Shown here in pieces: positions 34,309 to 46,018 of a stretch of DNA of 64,000 bases. Made by a program: the position numbers and the translations under genes. The stretch comes from Valencia hispanica (Eukaryota; Chordata; Actinopteri; Cyprinodontiformes; Valenciidae). Every line of letters begins with the position of its first letter. The stretch's first letter is position 1. Location: the NCBI GenBank assembly GCA_963556495.2, contig OY747704.1, positions 2,145,001 through 2,209,000 on the forward strand, read 5' to 3'. The notes beneath the pieces were generated by a model. It did not search any database and was not told the DNA's origin. It was given only the letters and a program-made list of their open reading frames with translations.

Positions 34309-34479
34309 GCCTGTGGATCTCTTCCGCCATCACAGGAGGTAGAGGGAGGCTTTACGGAGCCCAGCGGCCCCAAGCCGCATCAATTCGAGCCGCTGGCTCA
34401 GGGCGCTGAGTCAGCGCTGCCCGTGGCCAGTGCTGCTGAGGCAGAGGAAGACAGGATGGGTCCAGTCTCTGAGTGGTAA
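34309..34479. repeat. Rearranged repeat, copy 2
   Basis: Partner of 31989-32172 (see there). Copies 1 and 2 bracket the LINE body at 32431-34308. 34480-34896 beyond it is unassigned and resembles fish intergenic repeats without coding capacity. Confidence 0.7.
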
Positions 34480-34896
34480 TACTAACTTAGGTTAACGTTC
34501 AAAACAGTATGTTAGCTTTCCTAACTAAGTGCTAATGTGATAATGGTAACCTGAAAAATGCAATCGATTAAAACCTGCAATTCCAACTCCAAACTCGCCA
34601 CGGGGCGAATGTATCTGAGAGATAGTTTTATACCCAAACCCACGGGCGTGTCTGTGAGACCATGCCTGTGACGTAAAGAGTGGAAAAGATGCACCGCTCT
34701 CCGCCAATCACAAATTTCAAATGCAGTAGCCACACTTCAACCCTAAGAGGGCAGCACTAAGACGTTTTTAGAACAAAAAGTGTAGAATTAAACATGTTTA
34801 CATGAAAATGAAAAAAATTCCCAGAAACTGAAAGATTGCATTGGTGAAGCCCCATGTATACAGTTTATAAGCAAAAAAAGTTGTTTTAGGGTTTAG

Positions 34897-35040
34897 TTAC
34901 ACTTTAAGGAAGTCCTTATCATGCTTTGGTGGTCTGTACAGTTCAATCAGGTTAGTTTCAAAGCTAGAAAATGATCCTGATATAGCAAGCTGAGTACAAC
35001 AAATTTCCTTTTTAAAAACAGTTGCATTACCACCACCTCG
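34897..35040 (-). pseudogene. L2/CR1 endonuclease-domain fragment
   Basis: The minus strand encodes RGGGNATVFKKEICCTQL, then FSSFETNLIELYRPPKHDKDFL. This is the middle of the APE-type endonuclease of L2/CR1 LINEs. In the family this segment directly precedes the (Y)FSDFLAQIV segment with which the plus-strand LINE at 32431 begins. The two fragments are therefore complementary parts of one protein but in opposite orientation, which suggests one copy split by an inversion. Confidence 0.6.
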
Positions 35041-36129
35041 GCTCTTTATTTTATTTATTATTATTATTATAAAAGAGGCAGTCAGGCAGGACAAGCTCGG
35101 AGAAAAAATTGGACTCAACTTAACTTTTAAATTACAGAACAGACAGAGTTGAAAAAAGAAAAAAATATTATTGCAAACTTGAGATGGGAAACACTCAAAT
35201 ACCAATGTTAGCAATAAAATTGGATTTATTTTGTTCTTTTCTGTTGATTTAAAAAAAACTATTTTAAAACTCTGATCATTTCTTTAACTCACGTTCCTCC
35301 TGTAGAACTCCACAGTATTCCCCATTTGAGAATGGCTGCTTTAGACAGGAAGTATAAATGCTTCTATGAATGCTTCCAATTTGTTGATTTGGTTTAATAA
35401 TTCTACTTGTTTGTGTTACATTATTGTATTACTATATGTGCAATTAGTTTTTTGTTGGTTTGCTGCACACTGATTTGATTTAATCATTTTGTAGAAGGAA
35501 GCAAAGATAAGCTACAGACAGAGAAGGAGACAGCAGCAGCAGAGTTGTTCCAATCAAACATGGAAATTGGTCCCAGTTATAAGTTATGAGAAAAATTTTT
35601 TTAACTTTTGTAACGCTCTTGATGCATCATGAATTAATGTAGCCCAATAATGTAGCCCAAGGATATTTAGTTTATATTTTGTAACAATTATTGTTACATT
35701 GTGCTACAGATAATGAATCAGAAAATGTCATTTAATTCCAGCTATCATTGTACCTATTAAAATATAGATTAAGGCTTGACAATATGGACCAAAAGTTATA
35801 TATCAATATATTTCAGCTGAAATCCAATTTTTGATATATAACTTGATATTTTTCTTCCCAAAAAGTATTGACAAAACTACAATTCAGAATCTAAGCTACA
35901 TGTCTCAAATGTCAGACAGTCCCTTTTAGTGACATATAGTTGTAGATGTACATTAGAAACAGTGTCAAAAAAAGTATCTGCATATATAATTATCATTTCT
36001 TGAATAAATTAATGTTTTATGCTTCCGAACCAAAATAGTTATAGCTTTGCTATTAATAACTATTGTTTGGGACAAGGGTAGGCTGGTGTTGAAATTCAGC
36101 CCGGGAGCTTGGTTCTGAGGCTAAAAACA
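35041..36129. other. AT-rich stretch without a recognisable gene
   Basis: No frames with motifs. (tta)n-like tracts near 35050-35070 and ttgatatataac-type inverted patches near 35800-35850 are the only structure seen. Confidence 0.4.
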
Positions 36130-36390
36130 TGAAATTAATAGAGAACATAGTTTTGTTTTTTTGTTTAGTTTTTTAGTACTTTGTGAAAAATAAGTAGGGC
36201 GTGTGTACTATGCATCGAACGTTGCATGCCAACCGCCATTAAATAGAAGTTTATGGCATGTGGTATTTTCTTCTGTTTTTTTGTTATATGTCCTACGTTG
36301 TTGAACTCACCATGCATTTTGAAGGTTCCCTGAGGTGTGGTCAGCAGTATAGACAAGCTTCTGCCTTTATGCACGTTGTGAAAGGGTTCT
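36130..36390 (+). repeat. Partial copy of the hAT-like element at 28484
   Basis: 36130-36390 (aataagtagggcgtgtgtac, accatgcattttgaaggttc) parallels 29010-29290 and, inverted, 60230-60440. Both ends are missing. The three copies show the element is dispersed. Confidence 0.7.
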
Positions 36391-37958
36391 GAAAATTCGA
36401 GAGAGAAGCTTGTAAAAGGATTACAACAGATGCACTAATGAGTGTACCAGGACTCTGTGAGAACGTTCTTATCGCTCGGAGAACTGGTAGAACTCTAAAG
36501 AGCTATTTTTAGAAGTGGTGGTGGTACTGAGTACTGGCCCACTTAAAGCACTGCTAACCAGGGGCTCCTCTTCAACACTCTCCATTGTGCCTTCATCTGT
36601 CTCCATGCTGGGAGGGCAGAAAACTAACTAGTCTATTTATATCGATATAATCTATATTGGGTCATTCTTGTATCATATATGAAAAAATGATGATATAAAA
36701 AAAGAAACTCGAGATTTCGTCAGCCCTAATATAGATAGAAGCAAATTTGAAAGGTTCAGTAACAGTGCATTACTGAAAACAATAATTTAAATAAAAAGCC
36801 TTGCTTTACCTGATATGCTCATTCACCATTATGGCACTTTGGACAGAGTCAAAGAGACTAACCAAGACAGAACCAATGATGGGAGAAGACCAAGTGATGA
36901 GAGGGAGAAGACGAGAGACAACAGCTAGAGATAAAGGCAGAGAAAGACAGCAATAATAATAATAATAATAATAATAAAGTATACATTATAATATGTACAC
37001 AGTGTTTGTTAGCATGCTAATGCTAAATAAGAAAAATATGTTGATAGTAAACTGGTGGAAGGCGAGAGATGGAAAAAGGAAAGACAAATGGGAAAAAGAA
37101 AGGGACATTCATGTAAAGAAGAGAAAAGGGAGACCAACAGAAGCCAGTAAAGAATGATTGAATGAACTGAATTATTATTTGGTTTTGCTGTTTTCAGATG
37201 TAATTATCAAAAATACAATACATTCTATATTAAATTGAACATTTTAAAAAAATATCTGCTTTGTGCATTAGATGAAACATTACACTGTTTTGACATCCAT
37301 GTATTGGAAAATAAATTTGAATTTAGACACCTTACTATGTATGCTATAGTATTTAATCTATTGTAACCCCCTTTTTTTAAACAAAAGTTATCACATCTTG
37401 TCCGGGCTAAGATCAGTTACTTCTTAAAGGCTTGAAACGCCCCTGCAGGGATCCAACCCTGAATCAGCACCTCATTAGTCAGCACAGTGTTTCCCCCACT
37501 TCAGCCACACTAAAGACTGGAGCTGCATGCACCACTTCAGCCAAAGTTTTGAAATCACTGAAGATTTCCTCAGTTGAAGTGATCAGAATTTGGCAAGACT
37601 CACTGAACGAGGGCTTTTCTGATCCCACAAATCCTCACTCTAGTGGGAGGAAATCCCACAGCATGGCCCCTTTCTGCTGACTCCGGTTCAGTTTCAGCGG
37701 CACTTGAAATCCTCCATAACTCTGTAGCGCTGTCAGCTTCCTAATGAGTGAGATGCATTGAGTACAAAGCCCAGTGCTACATGAGACCAAAGGCGAGCCG
37801 GAATGGCCAGGGGCTGGAGTAACCCTGCAGGGAGAAGGTGGACTTCTTGCTACGGTTACAGGTATGGTAGGCAGAGAGGGAGAGGGGGGGGGCTATGAGC
37901 TATCAGTGGGGAGGTCAGGAGAAGACTGATGGGAAAAGGCATTGGGGTTGGTGGACTC
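36391..37958. other. Stretch without a recognisable gene
   Basis: (aat)n at 36951-36976. A frame at 37432-37680 is open for 82 codons but has no motif. Nothing else supported. Confidence 0.4.
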
Positions 37959-38158
37959 AATTCAATTCAATTCAGTTTATTTATATAGCGCCGATTCACA
38001 ACAGATGTCAGCTCAAGGCACTTAACAAGAAGTCATTTCAATACATTTATACAAACATTCCAATCAGTTAAAAAGTTTCCTATTTAAGGAATCCCAGCAG
38101 ATTGCGTCAGTCATTGGCGTGAGGTTGGGCCCAGTTGATGCAGACTTGCCAACCACAA
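37959..38158 (-). mobile_element. L2/Maui-type LINE, 3' UTR fragment
   Basis: Starts with the caattcaattcaattcagt tail and gtttatttatatagcgcc, then follows the L2 3' UTR to about 38158, where it meets the Gypsy RNase H coding sequence without a gap. About 200 bp, no coding part. Whether it inserted into the Gypsy element or was joined by a deletion is unclear, since the Gypsy sequence does not resume on its left. Confidence 0.85.
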
Positions 38159-39300
38159 GCTATTACATATAGACTCCTGGTCTATATGTAATAATAACGT
38201 TAAATTGGGGAGAAAAAAGGGACCAACAAAAATGGCCGGGATTTAAGCCCTTGGCGGACTGGATGTAGGCCAGGTTCTTGTGGTCTGTCCACACTATGAC
38301 TGAAAGCTCCGTACCCTTGAGCCAATGTCGGCATTCTTCGTGAGCAAGTTTGATCGCCAGGAGCCCCGACGTCATAGCAAGTTTCAGTGGGGGGAAAACG
38401 CTTAGAGTAAAAGGCGCAGGAGTGGAGCTTCTGGTCAGAGGAGGAGCACTGGGAGAGGACTACACCTACCCCTGTGTCAGATGCATCAACTTCCCAAGTA
38501 AATTGGGAATGGACATCTGGGTGGACGAGGATGGGCACCTCCACAAACTTTCTTTTGAGGTTCTTAAATGCCTGATCTGCCTCATTAGTCCAGGCAAAGG
38601 CTCGCTTCGTGGAGATAAGGGTGGTCAACGGGGCTGCAAGGGTGGTGAAATTGCGGATAAACCGTCTGTAAAAATTGGCAAACCCCAGGAAACATTGAAC
38701 CTGCTTCCACTTTGATGAGGAGAGATGTTGTCCATCAGACATTGTAGTACTAGGCGGACATGTTCCTTGTGCTCTGGGAGAGATTTTGAAAAGATTACAA
38801 TGTCATCGAGGTAAACAAATACAAATAACTTCAGAAAATCCCGGAGCACCAGTCAGGCCAAATGGAATGACCAGATACTTGAAGTGGCCTATGTGGGTCT
38901 TAAAAGCGGTTTTCCACTCATCACCTTCTCTGACTCTGATGAGGTGGTACGCATTGCGTAGTTGCAGCTTGGTAAAAATGGAGGCCACCTTAACAGATTC
39001 AAAGGCTGAGGCAATGAGTCGGAGTGAGTAATGGTTCTTTATGGTGATGGCATTTAGACCACGTTAATCTATGCAGGGTCTGAGCGTTTTGTCCTTTTTT
39101 TCCACAAAATAGAAGCCTGCTCCCAGTGGTGAGGTGGACGGACTGATGATGCCGGCCCTCAGTGAGCTGTAGATGTAGGCCTCCATGGCCTCCCATTCCT
39201 TGTGAGAGAGGTTGAACAAGCGACCCGATGGAAGGGGTGCCCCAGGCAGGAGGTGAATGGGACAATGAGGTGGCAGGGAGAGGGCCTGTTCTTTGTTGAA
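38159..39300 (-). pseudogene. Gypsy reverse transcriptase / RNase H
   Basis: Minus strand, with frame changes. The palm appears as [20 protein letters not shown] and [16 protein letters not shown] (about 38800-38980). The catalytic box is [10 protein letters not shown] (about 38800-38830). The connection is [15 protein letters not shown] with PLTTLI, and RNase H begins FTWEVDASDTGVGVVLSQ, later LLAIKLAHEECRHWLKGTE and WTDHKNLAYIQSA. RNase H D and E residues (VDASD, EECRHW, TDHKNL) are kept. The frame breaks near 38400 and 38740 and again above 38990. Nothing beyond RNase H survives. Confidence 0.85.
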
Positions 39301-39479
39301 GGCTCGATGGAGGTCATGGTAGTCGGAAGAAATACTGGAAAGGTCGGGGGCTCCGGTGACTCTGGGGAGGCCTCCCTAAGAGATGGGATGGCAGACTGGA
39401 GGCAGGAACGGTGACAGGAGGGGCTCCAGGACTCAACTCTGAACCTGATCCAGTTAATGGACGGGTTATGTCTTTGCAG

Positions 39480-39917
39480 CTAGGGATAACCTAAAAATAA
39501 GGGCACATCATTGGTGGGGAAAACAAAAAATGAGGTCAGTTCATGGTGATTACCCGAAACTATCAGTGTTACTGGTAAAGTATGCTGTGTAATAGCAGTC
39601 AGACGACTGCCGTCGAGGGCTAAGGCAAGAATGGCGGGATCTAACTGCTCCACTTGGAGGCAGTACTGCTTAACTAGCCCAGGGTTAATATGATTTTGCT
39701 CAGAGCCCGAGTCCACGAGGGCACTGACAAGAAATTGAGAATCTTGGGTCAGAATAATGGCAGGTAAAGTTATCCAGAGGATCTTATTTAATTTGGCCTC
39801 ACCCAACAGCACCGCCAGTCTTACTGTTGAGCCCTGGCTTTTAGGCGCACCGGACTTGCAGAAATAAAATGATCGGACGAACCGCAATATAGGCAGCAAT
39901 CGCACTCCATACAGCAT
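39480..39917 (-). pseudogene. Gypsy protease with preceding zinc-knuckle remnant
   Basis: A 145-codon open frame contains SALVDSGSEQNHINPGLV, the retropepsin active site (D-S-G), then a long beta-rich stretch with FFVFPTNDVPLFLGYP, where the usual flap-to-ILG region lies. This aspartic protease would act as a dimer to cut the polyprotein. Just upstream, in another frame (about 39880-39930), CLYCGSSDHFISAS matches the CCHC nucleic-acid-binding knuckle C-x2-C-x4-H-x4-C, except that the last Cys is Ser. Confidence 0.8.
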
Positions 39918-40249
39918 TGCTGTTCGGCCAGAGAAAGCCGAGTCCTGCCGGCTCGGTCAAGGGTCGACACTGCCGCATCTATTTCCCAGAAGGCCATCGA
40001 GGAAAAGGACTGGACGCGGCGAAAGGCTTGGATCTGGACCTTTCCCGCATTCGATAGTCAATCTTAATGGCTAGATCGATCAGATTGTTCAGCGAGGTAG
40101 GCTCGTCGCTGCAGGCAAGCTCATCTTTACATTTTTTGTTTTAGGCATGTTGAAACGCCCCCTTTAACGCTGGGGTGTTCCAGCCCGACTCCGCTGCTAA
40201 AATGTGGAAATCCACAGCTAGTTCTGCTACAGACCGATTACCCTGCCTC

Positions 40250-41258
40250 TAGGGATGGGTATCGTTAAGGATTTATTGATACTACTACTCTTCACGATAC
40301 TCCTTATCAATCCGGTACTTTATCGGTACCCTTATCGGTACTTTTTTTAAAAAAAGACTTAAACAAAAGGGGAAAAACACAAATAATGAACTGTAGTTTA
40401 AGAAAATAAAATTTAACTTGATAACAAGGAAGCTGTTGTTCAAAATATCCAGCATTTATTACTTGTAAGAATGAAATAGCAGGTTAACTGTAGTGTAAAA
40501 ATCTTTTTTAAACTTAAATAAGAAGGAAGCTGTTGTTCAAAAATATCCAGCATTTATTAGTTGTAAGAATGAAATGGCAAACTTATGTCCACGCTTCACG
40601 TGTTTGCTATGCATACAAACATACATACCTGTTGTATCTGATTCAGGGGTTGTTGTTGCTGCAGCACTCAGGCGGTCAAACACCGTGCATCTTTCGGTTT
40701 GTAGTTGGTGTATTTTGGCAAGGTGTTTGGTCAAATTACTTGTGTTCCCGCCTTTGCAAGCAAAGCTTTTATTACATATGTGACAGCGTGCATTGTTCGG
40801 ATCTATTTTAGTAAAATGAAGCCAAATTTTGGATCTTTTCGTTCGCTCTGCCATCGTATCTGTAATGGCACGTTCACACCAGTCAGCGCGTCCAGGCAGC
40901 AGGGCAGCTAGATTACATGCATGTCTATAGTATCTACGCATCAAGTGGGCGCAAAGCTGCCCCGCAGCAAGTCGCGCGCATCGGCGCAGCTGGCATCAGC
41001 GCGTCCACGCGGCTGCTGCTCAGATGAGTTGACGAACACACACTTGAGCCCGCAGCAGTCGCCACTCCGTCCCCGCAGCGTGTGTGCTTGTTAAGGAGGA
41101 GTGGGCTGCAATACAGGGTTTGGCTTGTGTTTATATCTCCCGCAAAACATGAATACGACCTTGATTGTACCGTTAAGAGGACCGATAAGGCTGAAGCGGT
41201 AGACCGTCAGAATCTGCCCCGGGGCCAATTTAATTCCGGGTTTCGGTACCCATCCCTA
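40250..41258 (-). mobile_element. hAT element, 1,009 bp, with exact 8-bp target duplication
   Basis: The ends tagggatgggtatcg (40250-40264) and cggtacccatcccta (41244-41258) are inverted repeats with one mismatch in 15. The perfect 8-bp duplication cctgcctc (40242-40249 and 41259-41266) defines the hAT superfamily. It keeps only the first transposase exon (BED finger) and no catalytic domain, so it is non-autonomous. It contains an internal near-tandem duplication: ggaagctgttgttcaaaata and catttattacttgtaagaat-type text occur at 40430-40470 and again at 40520-40575. It inserted into the Gypsy gag region. Confidence 0.92.
40629..40944 (-). CDS. hAT transposase first exon: BED zinc finger
   Basis: The minus-strand frame contains MAERTKRSKIWLHFTKID, CHICNKSFACKGGNTSNL and TKHLAKIH. 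This is a BED-type finger with C-x2-C and H-x4-H ligands preceded by the aromatic W.HF. It would bind the transposon ends. The exon appears to end at 40629, where the coding text ACAACAG is followed by GTATGTATG, an excellent splice donor. Beyond it the frame runs on only by chance. The first Met of the MAERTKR segment (near 40853) is a better start than the upstream one. The downstream catalytic exons are absent from this deleted copy. Confidence 0.75.
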
Positions 41259-42330
41259 CCTGCCTCAGACTCCATAACTTTTTAGCTGCTTGTTCCTCAC
41301 CTGTCTTCGGGCAGAAGCTTTGCTCAAACTGATCAATAAACTGGCTGAACGGACAGTGAGTGAGGCTACCAGATCAAAATTCACCTCGGCTCACTGTAGA
41401 GCCTTATCTCTTAGAAGAGCAATTATATATGAGATCTTACTCGAGTCCTCACAGAAGGAATGAGGAGATCTTTCAAACGCAAGGGCGCATTGTAAGAGGA
41501 ACCCCTTAGCCTCGCCTAAATCGCCTGAATAAGGCTCCGGGGTTGGCGAAGTCGCTTCCCGAAAGACTGAAGTGATGGGCTCCGACTGGCACCGGAGCGG
41601 GGGAACCTGTGGGAGCGGCTTGGGCTGCAGGGAGACGGGAATCTAACTCGCTAAAGAGCTTTGTGAGATGATTGGCACCTTGGAGTATGGTCTTCTGCTG
41701 CTGGGACATAGTCTAAAACGTTGCTTCATGTCGGCCAAGCAGGACCCCCTGTTCGCAGGTGGCAGTATGCAAATGTGTGGCATAGTCTGGTTTGCCAAAT
41801 GGTTCTGTCATAATTTCTGAGAGACTATAGCGCACACACACTTCATGCAGACAACAGGAATCGGTGAAGGGAATTTATTTGGTAGCTGGAGATTCAGGGA
41901 TTGGAATCCAGACACCAGGGTGGGAGCAGCGGACCTTGGGGAAAGATTCGGTCGTTAATGGAAGAGGAATGACAGGTGATGCTAACGGACTTTGAGGTGG
42001 AGATGTTGATGGAGTAGAAGCTTAGGACCCTTACCTCCAGGCGAACGGGGCAGCTTTGGAGGAAGGATGAGTGAGGCTGGTTGGTGTTGGTGTGGAAGGC
42101 GTGGGGACGTTGATGAGTTCCTTCACGTCTTTGTTCCAGGAGCTGAACCAAGCTGAACTCAAGGGTGGACAGGCAGGTGAGGGCTGAATGGATTCAGCGA
42201 CTGATCACGGGACGCTACAAAGGAACAGTGCGAGGGAGATGGAGCAGCAGCCAGGAGGACGCAACCACTCAGAGCTGCGGCTGCAGCTGGGGATGACAGT
42301 TCGGGACGCATGACGCACTGGAAACCTGTG

Positions 42331-42585
42331 GGACAAGAACAGGAACATGGTAAGATCACTTTTTTCAAGGAAGACTTGCACTTGGCTAAGGCTGGCCTGA
42401 TTACCACTCTTGGGCGTATAACCATCAGGCGTCTGCTCACCACTCGCCTTATAACGCTTCTGCCTGATGAGTTAACCGTTCCCAGCCGGCGCAGCCCCTT
42501 GTGCTATCGCACCCTGAGGACAAAGAGGTGACACCCACACCAGCACACAGACAGAATTTCACACAGACTGTTTTTTTCTGTAAAA
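42331..42585. other. Sequence right of the Gypsy leader
   Basis: Plus-strand frames here (DEEV/ITIRRLLTTRLITL-like) are not recognised. It probably belongs with the LINE end that follows. Confidence 0.3.
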
Positions 42586-42677
42586 GGTGTAAACTTATGG
42601 AACTCTCTAACTGCTCATATAAACACTTTACCTAAACTTTCCACCTTTAAAGGACAGACCAAATTCTGGCTCATATA
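42586..42677 (+). pseudogene. Non-LTR retrotransposon C-terminal fragment
   Basis: Reads GVNLWNSLTAHINTLPKLST then FKGQTKFWLI and a stop. The LWNSL....-FK..-L pattern is the standard C-terminus of L2, Rex and related LINE reverse transcriptase proteins. Only about 30 residues are legible, so the family is not determined. Confidence 0.4.
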
Positions 42678-45487
42678 AAAACAACAATGTGATCATGTAA
42701 AAGTTATAAAGAGTAGATGTCTGTGTGTGTTTGTTGGTGGGTATGGGTAAATCTGAATGTGTCTATAATGTATACATCTTAACAGTTTGTTTTATTTTTT
42801 TCTTCTATTCAATGTTAAATTTATTATACATGTAGTGTAATGATTTTATCTATTAAAAGCCCTTCTAGTGACAGGTGTTGCAAATTAGCCGTTGGCTATA
42901 AACACTGTGATACTTACGTAGGATTACTTTGAGAAGATAATCTACGTGTATTGTATCTGTCCCTAGCAAATAAACTATATAGATAAATAGCAGGGTAGAT
43001 AAGACCTAGCCTGTTGGTGTGGCAACTTAATATAAAAATGGACCAGAATGTATGCTTGTGAGAGTGATTACTAGGACAAGAAACATGTAGGACTATTCAC
43101 TGAAAGCAGGGAGTGAAACTAGATGACTGAGACAAAATGAGAGAACTAATGGTTGAACAGAAACTAGAAAACTGTACAAACCCAAAACAGCACAAAACCC
43201 AACAGCAACTCAAAATAGACAATATGTCAAAGACTTAATATGCAACAGATTAAACAAAGTCCTTTTGTTAACCAAAGCCTGAATCTTCAGCTGTGATTTT
43301 TTTTGTGTGTTTCTCATCTAGATTTTTCATCTGGCTTCATTGTAAGAGAAGATACATGACTCCATATGTTTACCAGGGATTGTAGGATCAGGGCTTCAGT
43401 TTAAGCACCTGGGTGTGCTTAAACTGATATTAAAGTGTGTCTTGCAATATTTCCTCACAATGACCTTCAGATGAATGCTTTACTTTCTAATTACTGTAGC
43501 TGTACCCAGCTGTGTGGGGTAGACACTGGGGCACAAGAACATATGTGCCATCCTGCATGCTGTGACCAACTGAAATATTTTTAATTTAGACATAAAGATC
43601 TCTGACAGTTCCCTGACATGTCCAATCAAAAGGAAGTCTGAGGCACTTCTGTCAACTGATTCAAACCAGCTCCAAATCCTCTAAATAGATTATTGACCAT
43701 CAATGAGCAAACAGAAAAAGGCAGTAGAGAGTAGACTCCATGTCCAAGACTAAGCCTAATTGCTTTGATACTGATCTGACATCTAGCCTTAGAAAGGGGG
43801 ATGTTGAGCTGCAGTTTGTCATTACATTACATCTCATCCACAGCAGCAGACAAGGCTAATGAAATAGGATATGGAGAGTTCCGAGTAAACAGGCTTGGCT
43901 CTGACAATCTCCATATGGTAACTTTTGAAATGCTGCATCACACAGTGTCCAGGGGGCTGTCATTTCTCTTCAATATTATCTCCTGTGTCGCAGAGGCAAC
44001 TCATAGCTAATTAGTCCACCGGACAAGAGTGGAAGTGGAGCCGGGCTGCAATTGGTGCTTGGTCCTCAGATGGCTGACCTTGGGAGCAGCGGCCCTTCCC
44101 TGCTGCATATGGGTCTACAGAGGCAGTGGAGCTAAAAAAGCAACCCCTCTGTTGCACCTCTTGCCCCAAACTAGATGGGGCCAGATCACACGGAGTAACA
44201 AATATGAATTGCTTCTGCCCCCTACTGGCTGGTAGTGAGCACTCCAGCTGAGGCAGCTGAAGCTTCAGCAACTCCAGAAAGCGATGATGAAGAGACATCA
44301 AACCCAAAAACAGAGTCAGTCAGAGGCCAGGCTCACGTCAACACTTCCTGTCCTGGCTTAGCAGAGCTCACTAAAGACCTGGGGAACAGGAACTTGCTTT
44401 GATCTGGACTTTCTGTTACAGGAGGACAAAGCACCTCCTTTCAAAGTCACTGAAAGGACCTCCAGAAGCTGGAAGCAGCTCTCAACTTTCAGAACTAGGC
44501 CATTTCTGGTCAGGAAGTTGCACAAAGGACGCACACAGTCCTCTTTATTTCACACCCTCTGTAATGAGCTGAAGAATGATGAGTTTTCCAGGGGAAATAA
44601 TTGATTTGTATGCTAAAGAAGCAGGCAGAATGACAGCTTCTACAAATGGAAAAAGAAAGTCATTTGTGGTAACAGTCTGCCTTTATAGAAATGTCAGGTC
44701 AATGCTTTTTGCCTCTGATGTAAGGCTTTTTAACTGCACTGTGGTAAATGTAATCCATTTAGCATGTGGTCATACTGTAATTATAATCATACCACAATAG
44801 TCAGGAAAATGGAATTGCCCCAGTTCGCCTTTAATGCACTTCACTTTGGTGATCATGGCGTCGGCTCGTGGAGGAATGCAGAATGGAGCGGGCTTGGAAA
44901 GGTTCTTGTGAATTGTTTCCCTCGTTTCTATAAAATCACACAAAGCAGGCTGCAGAGTTCAGCTTCGGTCAGAGCTGAGTGGTAACTACACAGAATTCAG
45001 AAGTTGTTTATGGATGTGATCAATCCATGTTAGATCTATTTAAAAATATGTGATTGAGTGTGACTGTCTTCAAGACAACAAAAAAGGCTACATGAAATAT
45101 GTCAGATGTTTAATGTTACTTAATCCCCTTTCCCTCAATGTATGTATGATCACAATGTCACCATTAGAAGTTTGATTTATTTAAAACTAGAAGAATCTGT
45201 GAGGCCATTATTAAACAGCCACTCTAGAGATGATTCTGAAGTAGATGTTGATCACAATCCAAATGGTATGATGTGAGTTGATCCATGTTATAATGTTTCC
45301 TAGCAATAAAACAAACTGATTGCAACAGTAATATAAGTGATTGTTTTAAAATAATGTACTGGATTTTCTGGCACATTTATTTGCAGTCTGGGGATTATTT
45401 GCGCATTTTACCCCAAAAGGCTTTAAGGGATAATGCTTTGATTTGAAATTGTTTCCATAATTACCAAAGATGTTTCTTTTAAAGTCC
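42678..45487. other. Long stretch without a recognisable gene
   Basis: Only short frames without motifs. A perfect hairpin lies at 43397-43426 (listed separately). Nothing else supported. Confidence 0.45.
43397..43426. repeat. Perfect 12-bp-arm hairpin
   Basis: cagtttaagcac (43397-43408), six-base loop ctgggt, then gtgcttaaactg (43415-43426). No T-run follows, so it is not a terminator-like structure; more likely a MITE footprint or chance inverted repeat. Confidence 0.85.
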
Positions 45488-46018
45488 ATTCAGTTTATTT
45501 AAATAGCACCAATTCACAACAAATGTAATCTCAAGGCACTTTACAAGAAAAGTCATTTTAATTCAATCATCCATGCATTCTGATTAATCCTTCAGTTCAT
45601 TATTCCAATCAGTTTAAAACTTTTCAAAGGAAACCCAGCAGATTGCATTCAGTCATTGACTTGCAGCATTCACTCCTCCTGGACCAACATTTAGCGACAG
45701 CAGACAGTCACCTAGGTTGTGTTGACTTCACAGCAATTCCTACATACTGAGCAAGCATGTAGCGACAGTGGAGAGGAAAAACTCCCCTTTAACAGAAAGA
45801 AACCTCCAACAGAACCAGGCTCAGTAGGAGCGGGCATCTGCCACGACCGTCTGTGGGCTCGAGAAGACAGAGCAGAGAGACAGTGAGAACAGAAGATCTG
45901 ATATAAGAGAACTTTCTAAGTTAAAGAAAGTAAAAAGTTGATAACAGGAGAGGGAGAACCGTCAGTCACTAGGAGCATCATCCCAACCGATGAGTCCCCT
46001 CCAACAAGGCATCACAGC
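45488..46018 (-). mobile_element. L2/Maui-type LINE, 3' UTR fragment
   Basis: Begins attcagtttatttaaatagc and follows the L2 3' UTR through aactcccctttaacagaaag and agaagacagagcagagagac to about 46018. More diverged than its neighbour at 46741. Includes a stretch near 45670 (cctggaccaacatttagcga) not seen in the other copies. Confidence 0.8.

Larger units (their letters stand above)
39990..41811 (-). pseudogene. Gypsy gag, interrupted by a hAT element
   Basis: The minus-strand start lies near 41811 (ATGACAGAACCA). After a QGVLLGRHEA segment there is a stop, then MSQQQKTILQGANHLTKLF and a proline/alanine-rich linker (41506-41709). This matches the N-terminal coiled-coil and linker of fish Gypsy gag. 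The capsid-domain region then follows in fragments (41270-41500), is cut by the hAT element 40250-41258, and continues with [16 protein letters not shown] text near 40180-40230. Confidence 0.65.
38159..42330 (-). mobile_element. Ty3/Gypsy LTR retrotransposon, 5' part only
   Basis: Minus-strand gag-pol with gag near 39990-41811, zinc knuckle near 39880-39930, protease 39480-39917 and reverse transcriptase-RNase H 38159-39300. Integrase and the 3' LTR are missing: RNase H coding runs straight into an L2 fragment at 38158. Upstream of gag, 41820 to about 42330 has LTR/leader character, but its ends were not fixed, so the right limit is approximate. A hAT element (40250-41258) is inserted in the gag side. 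Frameshifts are frequent. Confidence 0.8.

Noticed and set aside
37959..38158. L2 fragment as the cause of the Gypsy truncation by simple insertion
   Set aside because: Gypsy coding does not resume left of 37959 and no target duplication flanks the L2 piece, so a deletion or recombination is needed as well.
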